DNA of 64,000 nt from Larkinella terrae (lineage in GTDB: Bacteria; Bacteroidota; Bacteroidia; Cytophagales; Spirosomataceae): NCBI RefSeq assembly GCF_009668025.1, contig NZ_WJXZ01000004.1, positions 543,370 to 607,369 of the forward strand, read 5' to 3'. Made by a program: the position numbers and the translations under genes. Within the stretch, counting starts at the first letter, position 1, and the number at the start of each line of letters is the position of its first letter. The notes beneath the pieces are model-generated. The model ran no database searches. It was not told the origin of the DNA and worked only from the letters and a program-made list of their open reading frames with translations. Of this stretch, positions 34,453 to 43,398 are shown in pieces.

Positions 34453-37400
34453 TTAAAACGTTGCGTTGATACCCACCGTCATCGTGCGCGGAATGGGGAC
34501 CTCCACAAAATCGAATCCCCGAACGGCGTTGGATTGCCCGGCTGCGTTCGTTTCCGGGTCATAACCGCTGTAGTTATCGATCGACAACAGGTTGCGGCCC
34601 GCTACGCTGAACCGCACGTTGCGGAAACCCCAGAATTTGGGCGTCACCGTGTAAGCCGCCGAAAGCTCACGGAGTTTGACAAACGAGCCGTCTTCGATCC
34701 AGTTTTCAAAAATGCTGAACAGGGCCGTACTCGTGCCTTTCGGAACTTCCCCGCGTAACTCGGGTTCGTAACCTTTCAGCCCGCCGTACAGGTCGCGGTC
34801 GCCGACGCGCTTGGTGAAGTTAAACACGTCGAAATGTTGCATGGCGTCCCACTGCATCCGGAACGACCAGCGCGATCCCACCGCTACTTCGTTGATCAAT
34901 GAATAAATGGCGGTTGGGTTCGGGTTCCCGATCACCTTGCTCAGAATCGTGCCGCTCGGCTGGCCGTCGGCGCCCCGTTGAACAGTATACGTGCCATTTG
35001 CGCCCTGAACACCGCGTTCACGCTGGGGCAAACCGCCGGGGGTCAGCAGCAGACTTCCGTCGGGATTACGGGCAAAAAACGTGGCGTAAAAAGCCCCCAG
35101 CGAATACCCATTAACCGCAGCCACCTGACCAAAACCGCCCGCGAACGGCAGAACCCCGTTGCCTTCGACGCCGTCGGTGACGTTCTTGTTGTGCGTATAC
35201 GTCGCCGTGAGGTTCCAGCGAACGTTTTTCGTCTCGACGGGAATGGCCCGCACCAGCAGCTCAAAACCGCGGTTGGTCATGGTTCCGATGTTCACAAACC
35301 GGTTGTTATACCCACTGCTAGGCGAAAGCGTGCGGTTCAGAATTAGATCCTTCACCTCTTTGTGGTAATAAGTGAATTCCACGCCGATGCGGTTTTTGAC
35401 CAGACTGAAATCCGTTCCGATTTCGAGCTCGGTTTGCCGTTCGGGTTTTACGCTGAAGTTCCCCAACTGCGCGGGAGCCGCATAGCCTACCAGTCCGCCT
35501 ACCGATACCGGCGTATAATTGGTAAACCGGTCGTAGGGACCGATGGCCGTCAGGTTACCCGCCTGCCCCCAGGCCGCCCGAATTTTGAAGTCCGGCAAAA
35601 CGTCGGCCAGCGACGACCCTTTCCAGAACGACTCATCCGATACGACGTACGAGCCGCTGACTTTGGGATAAAACTGCCAGCGATTGTCGACGCCGTAAAC
35701 CGAAGCCGCATCGATCCGCCCGGCCGCCGTGACGAAAAACCGGTTGAACAAACCGAAGGTTTGCTGGGCAAATACGCCGATAAAACTCCGTTCGGTACGG
35801 GTTTCGGCGGCTACAATATTGGCCCCGTTGTTCACGGTCTGGCCGAAAACGCCCAACTGCTGCGCAGTAATCCCCGTTCCGAAGCTGCGGTCGTATTGCA
35901 ATGTTGCCCCGATACCGGTCGTGGATTTCAGCCATTCGGTCGGGCTGGCCTGGTAGCGGATGTTGAGGTCGTTGTTCAACTGCAAAACCGACGCTTCACT
36001 TTTACGCGAATACCCGACGTTGTACGATGGCGTCGTGTTGTTGGGCGGAATGTAACCCGTGGCGAGTTGGGAATACGTATCCAGACCAAACGTAAAGTCG
36101 ATGCCTAAACCGGGCAGGGGCGTCAGGTTAAGCTGGGCGTCGCCGATGAAACGGCTGGTCCGCTGGCGGAAATCGAAGCGGGCAATGGCTTCCAGCGGAT
36201 TGGTGCGCCGAACCACCGAAACCGGCGCCGTCGACGGATAAATGCCCGTGGCCGGATCGGGTTGCGGGTTGATGAAGTTGTTACTGAAAATAAAACCGGT
36301 CAGCGCGCCGTACGCTTCGTTGATCCCGCCGTTCGGAATTTCGTGGCTGCTGCTGTAAGTATACGCCGAACCGATGCTCAGCGTTGCCCATTTGGTCAGC
36401 GTCTGCTGAATCCGCATCCGGCTGGAAGCCCGGCTGAAATCCGCTCCCCGAACAATTCCCTGGTTGGCAAACAGGGACCCGGAGAAAAAATACTGGGTCG
36501 TGGGCGTTCCGCCCGAAACCGACAGGTACTGCTCGTGACCGGTGGCGGTTCGGAAAATATCTTTCTGAAGATCGTAGCGCGTTACCGGCGTCTGCGTGTT
36601 GTCGGTTACCGTCGTGTTGGTGAAGTTGGAAGGGTATTCGTTGTACGGCAGCGTTTTACGAATATCGCTCACCCGAAACTGCGTCGAAAACGTAATCGTC
36701 GGACGGCCTTCCTGCCCCCGTTTGGTGAAAATCTGCACCACGCCGTTGTTGGCCCGCGACCCGTAAATGGCCGCTGCGGCCGCGCCTTTGATGATTTCGA
36801 TGCGCTCGATGTCGTTCGGATTGATGTCGACCAGGCGGTTTTGCGAATACCCCCCCAAATCGATCAATTCCCGGGAGTCGTTGTTGACGATCACGCCGTC
36901 GACAATATACAGCGGATCGGACGAGCCGACGATGGTGCTGGGGCCGCGCAGCCGGACGCTGATCCCCCCGGCCGGGTTGCCGGAGTTCTGGGTAATCTGC
37001 GCGCCGGATACTTTCCCCGCCAGCGCCTGATCGATCGAGGTGGCGGCTGAGAGTTGCAGGTCTTTGGCCTGAACCGTGGCAATGGTGTTGCCGAGCTGTT
37101 TCCGGCTGGTGGCGCCCGAGGTTCCGGTAACGACCACTTCGTCGAGGCCCAGCGCATCATCCGCCAGACTGATATTGGTCGAAACGGTGGTGTTCTGCGA
37201 CAACGTAACGCTCTGCCGCTGGGTCTGGTAACCGATGGAACTGAACTGGAGCGTGTAGGTGCCGGGGGCCAGATTAGCGGTAAACCGGTAGGCACCGGTC
37301 TGGTCGGAAATACCGCCGGAGGTCGTACCGATGATTCCCACCGAAGCGCCGGGCATCGGTTTGCCATCGGATTTTGTCGTCACCTTACCCTGAAACGTGT

Positions 37401-37500
37401 ACGTCGCATTCTGGGCCTGAATTTTCCAGGCGACCAGCATAAAAAGAACAATCAGCAGCCGGTGAAAGCTGCGTCTCACATGAAATAGTTTTGATTTCAT
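34453..37500 (-). CDS. SusC/RagA-family TonB-linked outer-membrane transporter
   Basis: 1015 residues. Order: signal peptide (about 1-29, ending WKIQAQ), carboxypeptidase-like regulatory domain (about 33-118, GKVTTKSDGKPMPGASVGI), TonB-box region LDEVVVTG, plug (about 135-240, DPLYIVDGVIV and DIERIEIIKGAAAAAIYGSR), then a 22-strand barrel ending MTVGINATF. These are canonical SusC elements. The downstream susD gene makes a standard nutrient importer pair. No sigma/anti-sigma pair of the HTCS or FecIR type flanks it on the same strand. Expression signals upstream are not recognisable beyond AT-rich sequence. Confidence 0.93.
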   Translation of the reverse strand: MKSKLFHVRRSFHRLLIVLFMLVAWKIQAQNATYTFQGKVTTKSDGKPMPGASVGIIGTTSGGISDQTGAYRFTANLAPGTYTLQFSSIGYQTQRQSVTLSQNTTVSTNISLADDALGLDEVVVTGTSGATSRKQLGNTIATVQAKDLQLSAATSIDQALAGKVSGAQITQNSGNPAGGISVRLRGPSTIVGSSDPLYIVDGVIVNNDSRELIDLGGYSQNRLVDINPNDIERIEIIKGAAAAAIYGSRANNGVVQIFTKRGQEGRPTITFSTQFRVSDIRKTLPYNEYPSNFTNTTVTDNTQTPVTRYDLQKDIFRTATGHEQYLSVSGGTPTTQYFFSGSLFANQGIVRGADFSRASSRMRIQQTLTKWATLSIGSAYTYSSSHEIPNGGINEAYGALTGFIFSNNFINPQPDPATGIYPSTAPVSVVRRTNPLEAIARFDFRQRTSRFIGDAQLNLTPLPGLGIDFTFGLDTYSQLATGYIPPNNTTPSYNVGYSRKSEASVLQLNNDLNIRYQASPTEWLKSTTGIGATLQYDRSFGTGITAQQLGVFGQTVNNGANIVAAETRTERSFIGVFAQQTFGLFNRFFVTAAGRIDAASVYGVDNRWQFYPKVSGSYVVSDESFWKGSSLADVLPDFKIRAAWGQAGNLTAIGPYDRFTNYTPVSVGGLVGYAAPAQLGNFSVKPERQTELEIGTDFSLVKNRIGVEFTYYHKEVKDLILNRTLSPSSGYNNRFVNIGTMTNRGFELLVRAIPVETKNVRWNLTATYTHNKNVTDGVEGNGVLPFAGGFGQVAAVNGYSLGAFYATFFARNPDGSLLLTPGGLPQRERGVQGANGTYTVQRGADGQPSGTILSKVIGNPNPTAIYSLINEVAVGSRWSFRMQWDAMQHFDVFNFTKRVGDRDLYGGLKGYEPELRGEVPKGTSTALFSIFENWIEDGSFVKLRELSAAYTVTPKFWGFRNVRFSVAGRNLLSIDNYSGYDPETNAAGQSNAVRGFDFVEVPIPRTMTVGINATF

Positions 37501-37677
37501 AGAATGTTGATAAAAAACCTACAAATAACACGAGGATCGGTCGTCCTTCTAGTAAGTAACTGATTTTTTCGGAAAGAAAAAACCGCCTGGGGCCGTGAGA
37601 AGGCCCTGTACACAGAGACGAAGTCCGCACGAATTACAGGCTTTTCCGGGACTTTGTAGTGCTTTGGGACGGTTTTT

Positions 37678-37706
37678 GTTGACTGTCAATTACTTTCCGT
37701 ACTTTG
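37678..37706 (+). promoter_or_regulatory. Candidate promoter of the ABA4-like gene
   Basis: GTTG at 37678-37681, an 18-base spacer, then TACTTTG at 37700-37706, near the Bacteroidota TTG...TAnnTTTG pattern (one N fewer in the -7 box). It lies 20 bases before the chosen ATG at 37727 and resembles the uridine kinase promoter at 43365-43394. Confidence 0.4.
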
Positions 37707-37726
37707 TCATACTCAACACCCTGTTC

Positions 37727-38152
37727 ATGACTACCGAAACCGTTTTTCAGCTTGTCAATGCCCTGGTTCTGCCGCAATGGCTGCTCATGATTGTTGCACC
37801 CCGTTGGAAACCGACGGATTTTCTCACCAAATCACTGATTTTTCCGGCGCTCTTGGCCTGTTTCTACATTTATTATCTTTTTTTCGGCGATAGCGGGCTG
37901 GATTTTGAATCGTTTAGCACGTTGATGGGCATAAAAACGTTATTCGTTCAGGATACCGCGCTCCTGGCGGGCTGGATTCATTACCTGGCGTTCGATCTGG
38001 CGGTGGGAAGCTGGATGGTCCGCAACAGCCAGCGTCGGAAAGTGCCACATGGCTGGGTGATTCCGTGTCTGATTCTTTGTTTTCTGCTGGGGCCCGTCGG
38101 ATTGCTGCTTTACCTCGGTATCCGATCTGCGAAGCCGCAGAAAACCTACTGA
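37727..38152 (+). CDS. ABA4-like (DUF4281) small membrane protein
   Basis: 141 residues from the ATG at 37727; the frame is open upstream but promoter-like sequence lies there, and the conserved protein starts at TTETVFQLVNALVLPQWLLM. Four membrane helices are visible (about 5-25, 38-57, 82-100, 112-132), with WIHYLAFDLAVGSWM and a C-terminal GPVGLLLYLGIRS, as in ABA4-like proteins. The plant namesake is needed for neoxanthin synthesis; bacterial homologs are uncharacterised. The next gene starts 18 bases later and may be co-transcribed. Confidence 0.83.
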   Translation: MTTETVFQLVNALVLPQWLLMIVAPRWKPTDFLTKSLIFPALLACFYIYYLFFGDSGLDFESFSTLMGIKTLFVQDTALLAGWIHYLAFDLAVGSWMVRNSQRRKVPHGWVIPCLILCFLLGPVGLLLYLGIRSAKPQKTY

Positions 38153-38170
38153 TACCTTATTTTTTGACGA

Positions 38171-39025
38171 ATGAAAACGCTTTCTTTTTTACTGGTACTC
38201 GTTTCATCCACTGCGTTTTCGCAGTCATTGCTGTGGAAAGTGTCGGGCAACGGGCTGAAAAAACCGTCCTATCTGTTTGGTACTTACCATATTCTGAAAG
38301 ACAGTTACCTCAACCAGAATCCCAAAATCAAATCAGCCTACGAGGGCGCGGAGGGCGTGGTGGTGGAAACGGAAATCGATTCGTCGGCCATGCTGTCGAT
38401 GGCGATGCGCGGGCTGATGCTCGACAATAGCCTCAATAAGCTGCTTTCGGAAGCGGATTACAAACTGGTGGCCGACGAATTCAAGAAGGGAACGGGCTAC
38501 GATCTGGGCCTTTTCAACCAGATGAAACCGATCGTTACGGCCACGATGCTTAGTTTGTCTTACGTCCAGAAAGAATCCGATACGCTGAGCACGTTTACCG
38601 GTTTGCCGCTCGATCTGTATTTTGCCAGCGACGGCCGGAAACGGCAGAAAACCGTTAGCGCGCTCGAAACGATGGAGGAGCAGATGTCGTTTCTCTTCGA
38701 CCACGATCCGGTGGAAAAACAGGCGCAGCAACTGGTGGAAATGGTGAAAGGGAAAGACGATATGCACGATCTGGGCAAATCGGTTACCGAATTGTACCTG
38801 AAACAGGATTTACAGGGCATGTGGAAACTGAACGAAAAAACCGGTAGCACGTTCGGCGACATGACCTACCTGGTGGATGAGCGCAACCAGCACTGGATGA
38901 AGCGGTTACCGGGCCTGATGGCCGTCCGTCCCACCTTCGTGGCCGTGGGTGCCCTGCATTTGCCCGGCCCCAACGGTCTGATTGAATTACTAAAAAAAGA
39001 AGGCTATAAAGTAGAACCGCAGTAA
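38171..39025 (+). CDS. TraB/GumN-family secreted protein
   Basis: 284 residues with a signal peptide (about 1-18, ending TAFSQ). TraB/GumN landmarks: LWKVSGNGLKKPSYLFGTYH near the N-terminus (GTxH motif) and a C-terminal FVAVGALHLPGPNGLIELLK. The family is related to the erythromycin-esterase and Tiki metalloprotease folds, with the conserved His and Glu (VVVETEID) as possible metal ligands. The target is unknown. The stop codon abuts the stop codon of the convergent next gene with no spacer. Confidence 0.87.
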   Translation: MKTLSFLLVLVSSTAFSQSLLWKVSGNGLKKPSYLFGTYHILKDSYLNQNPKIKSAYEGAEGVVVETEIDSSAMLSMAMRGLMLDNSLNKLLSEADYKLVADEFKKGTGYDLGLFNQMKPIVTATMLSLSYVQKESDTLSTFTGLPLDLYFASDGRKRQKTVSALETMEEQMSFLFDHDPVEKQAQQLVEMVKGKDDMHDLGKSVTELYLKQDLQGMWKLNEKTGSTFGDMTYLVDERNQHWMKRLPGLMAVRPTFVAVGALHLPGPNGLIELLKKEGYKVEPQ

Positions 39026-40213
39026 TTACGCAAACCGCCGTTTCAGAATGTCGATCAACATGGCCACTTCGTCGCTGCTCATGTCCCACAAATACTGGGC
39101 GGCATACCGGTACGAGACCAGATCGCGGGCCTGATCGTAGCTCGTCGCGCGGTTTAGCTCTTCAATTGCTTCATTGTACGAAGCCGCGTTGCCGTTGAAC
39201 AACTGATTGATAAACATGAACTTCTGGTTCAGCGAGATGCTTTTGCTGATGCTTTCGATCGGGGCGCGGTAATAGGTTTCGCCGACGGTGACCGGGCCGT
39301 CCGATTCTTCATTAACAGCCGGATTGACTTCCAGGGTCGAAACGTCGCTCAGGTGAGCCGTCGCCTGACTGGGCTGCATCGACGGAGCTACGGGCTCTTC
39401 AGCGGAGCCTGAATCGGATAAAAAATGCGTGTGAACGCTGCCGTTCAGGTCCGGTGGCGTGCCGTTGACGGTCATGCCGTTGGTGACTGCCGGAGCCGCC
39501 GGGATGGCGGTATTTTCAACTTCGGTATCAAAAAATGATTTATTGGCCGCCGGAAGCGGCTGCACGGGGGAGGAATCGTACGACGATTTGCGCAACAACA
39601 TCCCCGGATCGAGCAGCAATTTCTCCGAAAACAGCGGAATATATTTCTCCGGTTTTTCCAGTTCCCGACCCCGCTGCATCAGAATCTCATCGAGCCAGTT
39701 CAGCGCCTGATTGACGTAAACGACACTTTTGCCCTTCATGCGCTCTTCCACAGCCGCCGGAACAAACTTGTTGATTTGCGTATACCGGGTCAGCAAATGC
39801 GCTGCGTCGGCCGTGAGCGAAAAGTCGGGCTGGTTCCGCAGGGCTTCGTCGAAATAATGACGCGGATCAAACAGCAAAATCAGCGTTCGGCGGGTAGCAT
39901 CGGCCAGCAAAGGCTCCAGATTTTCCCGGCGTACGGAAATATGCTGCGAAACGGTATTCATGAAAACCTGCATTGCCTGCCGGACATCCGGGTGTTCAAA
40001 ATCAAAGAAAGGGCTGCGAAAACGTTCGGCATCGCTCCGCCATTTGTCGGATAAACTGCTGATAATAAATAGATTAACCTGGCTAACGGGGCTTAACTTT
40101 AAAAGTTCCTGTCCGCTGATGACGGAATGGTGGGCAAAAAAATCACCGGCCACTTTTCGGGCGTATGATTTGCAATATTCAGTAAGGGAGGAAGCGTTGA
40201 ACTTGTTCGACAT
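39026..40213 (-). CDS. Conserved hypothetical protein of Bacteroidota type
   Basis: 395 residues from the ATG at 40213 (ahead of SNKFNASSLTEYCKSYARKV); in-frame starts up to 40306 would add basic sequence overlapping a TATTTTGA box 12 bases before the ATG. The N-terminal 190 residues are helical. Residues about 205-320 are Pro/Ser/Ala/Glu-rich and probably disordered. The C-terminal 70 residues form a compact conserved domain: SISKSISLNQKFMFINQLF, then SYNEAIEELNRA and SSDEVAMLIDILKRRFA. I associate this C-terminal pattern with uncharacterised Bacteroidota proteins, but I cannot name a function. No signal peptide or membrane helix. Confidence 0.75.
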   Translation of the reverse strand: MSNKFNASSLTEYCKSYARKVAGDFFAHHSVISGQELLKLSPVSQVNLFIISSLSDKWRSDAERFRSPFFDFEHPDVRQAMQVFMNTVSQHISVRRENLEPLLADATRRTLILLFDPRHYFDEALRNQPDFSLTADAAHLLTRYTQINKFVPAAVEERMKGKSVVYVNQALNWLDEILMQRGRELEKPEKYIPLFSEKLLLDPGMLLRKSSYDSSPVQPLPAANKSFFDTEVENTAIPAAPAVTNGMTVNGTPPDLNGSVHTHFLSDSGSAEEPVAPSMQPSQATAHLSDVSTLEVNPAVNEESDGPVTVGETYYRAPIESISKSISLNQKFMFINQLFNGNAASYNEAIEELNRATSYDQARDLVSYRYAAQYLWDMSSDEVAMLIDILKRRFA

Positions 40214-40332
40214 ATCAAAATATCTTTGCTTTGTAAAGATATGGTTTTCGCTTAGAATATTCCGTTCAGACATTGGTGAAATTCTCGTTAAAGCCGTTTT
40301 TGCCACAACAAGAAGAGTGCCAGATTATTTTA

Positions 40333-40391
40333 CCCCAACCCCCTGAAGGGGCTTCACAGGATTCTCAAAAGCTCCCTTCAGGGGGTTGGGG
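40333..40391. repeat. CCCCAACCCCCTGAAGGG inverted repeat
   Basis: 18-bp perfect arms (40333-40350 and 40374-40391) with a 23-base loop, between the divergent unknown gene and thymidine kinase. Related in design to the CCCCTAAA elements at 46328 and 53719. Confidence 0.8.
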
Positions 40392-40420
40392 GTATTTATT
40401 CTATTCAACGCTAGGAAAGT

Positions 40421-41050
40421 ATGTTTATTGAACCGAACCGCCGACGTGAACCGCCCCACCTGCGCACGGGCTGGATTGAGGTGATTTGCGGCTCGATGTT
40501 TTCCGGGAAAACCGAAGAACTCATCCGGCGGATCAACCGGGCCATCATTGCGCGGCTTAAAGTCGTTATTTTCAAGCCGTTGATCGATACGCGCTACCAC
40601 GAAGAAAACATTGTTTCGCACAACGCCAACGCGGTTCGCTCGCAACCCGTTCAGTCGGCCCGGGACATTCTGAACCTGGCCGGCGATAGCGAAGTGGTGG
40701 GCATCGACGAAGCCCAGTTTTTCGACGACAAAGAACTGGTCGAAGTTTGTAACCAATTGGCTAACACCGGAAAACGGGTCATCCTGGCCGGGCTCGACAT
40801 GGACTTTGAAGGAAAACCGTTCGGCTGCATGCCGCAGTTGATGGCCATCGCCGAATACGTCACGAAAGTCCACGCCATTTGCGTCGTTTGTGGCGACATT
40901 GCCAGCTATTCCTACCGCCTGAGTAAATCCAAAGAAAAAGTACTCCTCGGCGAAACCGACAGTTACGAAGCCCGCTGCCGCCGGTGCTATCACCTCGGTA
41001 ACCAGGTCGTTAGCAAGGAGTGGGTGTATGAGGACACGAGTAATGAATAA
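40421..41050 (+). CDS. tdk: Thymidine kinase
   Basis: 209 residues. P-loop GSMFSGKT at 24-31, catalytic DEAQFF (Glu97), lasso region and four zinc-binding cysteines Cys154/Cys157 (CVVC) and Cys186/Cys189 (CRRC) identify a type II TK1-like enzyme that phosphorylates thymidine in salvage. AGGAAAG lies two bases before the ATG, one of the few clear Shine-Dalgarno sequences in the window. PorZ starts 6 bases after its stop, and uridine kinase follows that gene, so two nucleoside kinases bracket porZ. Confidence 0.95.
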   Translation: MFIEPNRRREPPHLRTGWIEVICGSMFSGKTEELIRRINRAIIARLKVVIFKPLIDTRYHEENIVSHNANAVRSQPVQSARDILNLAGDSEVVGIDEAQFFDDKELVEVCNQLANTGKRVILAGLDMDFEGKPFGCMPQLMAIAEYVTKVHAICVVCGDIASYSYRLSKSKEKVLLGETDSYEARCRRCYHLGNQVVSKEWVYEDTSNE

Positions 41051-41224
41051 TTAAAAATGAATAATGAATATCGAATAACGAAGGGGAGAATAGTGCAGAA
41101 AGCGGTGCATTGCCCGGCGCGCTCATTCGCTATTCATTATTCGCTATTCAATATTCGCTATTCATTACTCAGTAGTCGCTATTTTGCCCTTTTTCTTCAT
41201 TGGTCATTCTTCATTGTTCATTGC
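41041..41224. repeat. AT-rich repeat cluster at the 5' end of porZ
   Basis: Units such as AATGAATAATTAAAAATGAA (41041-41070) and an inverted cluster CGCTATTCATTATTCGCTAT and variants (41122-41224) resemble the permease-associated AT-rich repeats. They cover the tdk-porZ junction and the first 55 or so codons of porZ, including its start codon. Confidence 0.7.
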
Positions 41225-43369
41225 GCAAAAGCGCAGCCAGGCATCTGGCATTCCCACCCCAGTTTTCTTTCCACGCAAACCGTTGCGGCTGTTCAAAACA
41301 AGGTTTACTGCGCATCCGAGAACGGTTTTTTCTACTACGATCCGGCGGCCAACGAGGCCACGCGACTCAGCCGCGACGACGGTTTCAGCGAATCTGGCAT
41401 CAGCCAGCTTTTCTACCTTTCTGACCAGAAACGGCTGCTGATTGGTTACCGAACCGGTACTATTGATTTACTTTCTGTAACTGATTCGGGCGAACCAGCA
41501 GACATAACGACGATCACCCTTATACGCGACGCCACGCAGATTCAGGGAAGCAAGCGCATCAACCAATTGACCCGCACCGGCAACGACGCCTATCTGGCCT
41601 GCGATTTTGGTATTGTAGTGCTGGATGTCGCCCGGGGTGAAGTCCGGGATACGTACCGCAACCTGGGACCCAACGGGACACCGGTTACGGTTTTTTCGAC
41701 GGCATTGGCCAACGACTCCATCTACGCATCCACCTCGCGCGGCCTGCTGGCGGCCCGGTTTGCGCCGACGGTCAATCTGGCGTTTTTTGGCAATTGGAAA
41801 ACCGTATCGCTGCCGCCCGGAACGTCCGTGCAGTCGGTGGTCGGCGTAGCAAACCGCCTGTTTGCGGCCATTCCGGGTCAGGGGGTTGCCGAGCGGCAGG
41901 GCGGACGCTGGATCGTGGTCAAGTCTCTGCCGATCATTACCGGTTTGCTGGCAACGTCGACGGAATGGATTGCCACCGCCCCCGACCAGCTTCAGCGGGC
42001 GTCGGGCGTTTTGCTGCAGAATGCGGTTTTGGGCGAACCCAAAGAAATAACTGAAGCGGCCGGAAGTTTCTGGGTGGCCGATTCGTTATCCGGTTTGCTG
42101 CGAATTATCGGAACGGTTGTTCAGGCGGTTAGCCCCAATGGTCCGGCTTCGGATGTGTTTCAGCGCCTGGCGGTCGGACCGTCGGGTCAGGTGCTGGCGT
42201 TGCCGGGCGGTTTTACCGACGACCTGAAACCGCTGCGTCGTCGGCGCGGCTATGACCAGTTTCGGGAGGGTCGCTGGGAACATTTTCTGGCGTCGTCCCT
42301 GCCAACCGACTTCGTTACAGCGGCTTATAACCCAACCGATCAGCGGACGTATCTGGGGAGTTTCGGGGGCGGACTGTGGTCGTTGGATAACCAGAATTTA
42401 CCGGGAGTCGTCAACCAGATGGTTGACAGCATCAGCAGCCTGGCCGGTGATCCGAACGGCGACGTCTGGCTGGCAATACCATCGCTGGCGCTCAGTCAGG
42501 AGACGATTCAGGTTCGGCGGAAAAACGGCCAATTCCAGTCATTTACACCTGACCGGGGCGATATTCACCAACTGATCATCGACGACAGCGGTTTTTTGTG
42601 GATGCGCCTAAGCGCCTACAACGGCGGTGGTATGCAGGTTTTTGACCCCAAAACAAACCGGACCCGGTTTTTGTACAACCAGTCGGGCGACGGCGATTTG
42701 CCGGGCCGAAACGTCCGTTCGCTTGTCAAAGATCGCGACGGTCTGATCTGGGTTGGGACGGATAATGGCGTGGCGGTTTTCGACAATCCATCGGCGGTTT
42801 TTACCGGATCGGTCAACGCCTACCGGCCCGTGTTCGATCGTCGGCGGTTGTTGAGTGGTGAATCAGTTACGGCGCTGGCGGTCGACGGCGGAAACCGGAA
42901 ATGGATCGGGACCGCGAACGGGCTATATCTGTTCAACGGAGACGGAACGGTTTTGATCAACACGTTTACGGCCGACAACAGCCCGCTGCCGTCGTCGCAA
43001 ATTACCGATATTGCCATCGAACCCACGAGTGGCGAAGTCTTTATTGCCACGCCCAACGGACTGGTTTCTTACGGCGGAACGGCGAGCGAACCGGCTCCGG
43101 TTTTTGCCGGAATTACGGTTTTTCCGAATCCGGTTCGTCCCGATTTCGGCGGTTTGGTCAGCATTCGGGGGCTGGTCGAAAATACGATTGTCAAAATCAT
43201 GGACGCGGGCGGTCAGTTGGTTTACGAAACCCGTTCGCAGGGCGGAACCGCTACCTGGAACCTGCGCGATTACCGGGGTCGGGCTGCCGAAACCGGGGTT
43301 TATTTCGTATTCGCCGTGGCGCCGGATGGGCGGGAGGGCATAGCCGGGAAATTAGCCGTCATACGTTGA
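41057..43369 (+). CDS. porZ: PorZ-like type IX secretion attachment-complex protein
   Basis: 770 residues, close to the about 776 of Porphyromonas gingivalis PorZ. Only one in-frame ATG is available; residues 1-58 form an unusually long leader (basic region, hydrophobic FALFLHWSFFIVHCAKA, likely cleavage before QPGIWH) encoded by an AT-rich repeat. The mature protein starts with the PorZ-type IWHSHPSFLSTQTVAAV, then beta-propeller repeats of two-component-regulator type (DRDGLIWVGTDNGVAVFD; GGNRKWIGTANGLYLF). It ends in a T9SS-type C-terminal domain (VFPNPVRPDFGG, then TGVYFVFAVA). PorZ delivers anionic LPS to the PorU sortase during T9SS cargo anchoring. Confidence 0.88.
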   Translation: MNNEYRITKGRIVQKAVHCPARSFAIHYSLFNIRYSLLSSRYFALFLHWSFFIVHCAKAQPGIWHSHPSFLSTQTVAAVQNKVYCASENGFFYYDPAANEATRLSRDDGFSESGISQLFYLSDQKRLLIGYRTGTIDLLSVTDSGEPADITTITLIRDATQIQGSKRINQLTRTGNDAYLACDFGIVVLDVARGEVRDTYRNLGPNGTPVTVFSTALANDSIYASTSRGLLAARFAPTVNLAFFGNWKTVSLPPGTSVQSVVGVANRLFAAIPGQGVAERQGGRWIVVKSLPIITGLLATSTEWIATAPDQLQRASGVLLQNAVLGEPKEITEAAGSFWVADSLSGLLRIIGTVVQAVSPNGPASDVFQRLAVGPSGQVLALPGGFTDDLKPLRRRRGYDQFREGRWEHFLASSLPTDFVTAAYNPTDQRTYLGSFGGGLWSLDNQNLPGVVNQMVDSISSLAGDPNGDVWLAIPSLALSQETIQVRRKNGQFQSFTPDRGDIHQLIIDDSGFLWMRLSAYNGGGMQVFDPKTNRTRFLYNQSGDGDLPGRNVRSLVKDRDGLIWVGTDNGVAVFDNPSAVFTGSVNAYRPVFDRRRLLSGESVTALAVDGGNRKWIGTANGLYLFNGDGTVLINTFTADNSPLPSSQITDIAIEPTSGEVFIATPNGLVSYGGTASEPAPVFAGITVFPNPVRPDFGGLVSIRGLVENTIVKIMDAGGQLVYETRSQGGTATWNLRDYRGRAAETGVYFVFAVAPDGREGIAGKLAVIR

Positions 43370-43394
43370 TTGTGGGGCCAAACTTTTATTTTTG
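43365..43394 (+). promoter_or_regulatory. Promoter of uridine kinase, likely leaderless transcript
   Basis: GTTG (43365-43368), 18-base spacer, TATTTTTG (43387-43394) is an exact -7 TAnnTTTG match. The ATG begins only 4 bases after the box, so transcription would start at or next to the start codon. The -33 element overlaps the porZ stop region. Confidence 0.5.
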
Positions 43395-43398
43395 TACC

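Noticed and set aside
35362..37050. Open frames of 248 and 262 codons opposite susC
   Set aside because: They overlap a well-conserved TonB-linked gene on the other strand and show no domain.
37540..37630. Small GGGCC hairpin before the ABA4-like gene considered as a riboswitch
   Set aside because: The stem is only about five pairs and no conserved riboswitch core is visible.
41041..41224. AT-rich repeat cluster considered as a CRISPR array
   Set aside because: Units vary in length and sequence, with no regular spacers and no cas genes.
42901..43398. Upstream extension of the uridine kinase frame
   Set aside because: It overlaps porZ in another frame and reads an unrelated sequence; the kinase starts at its conserved N-terminus.
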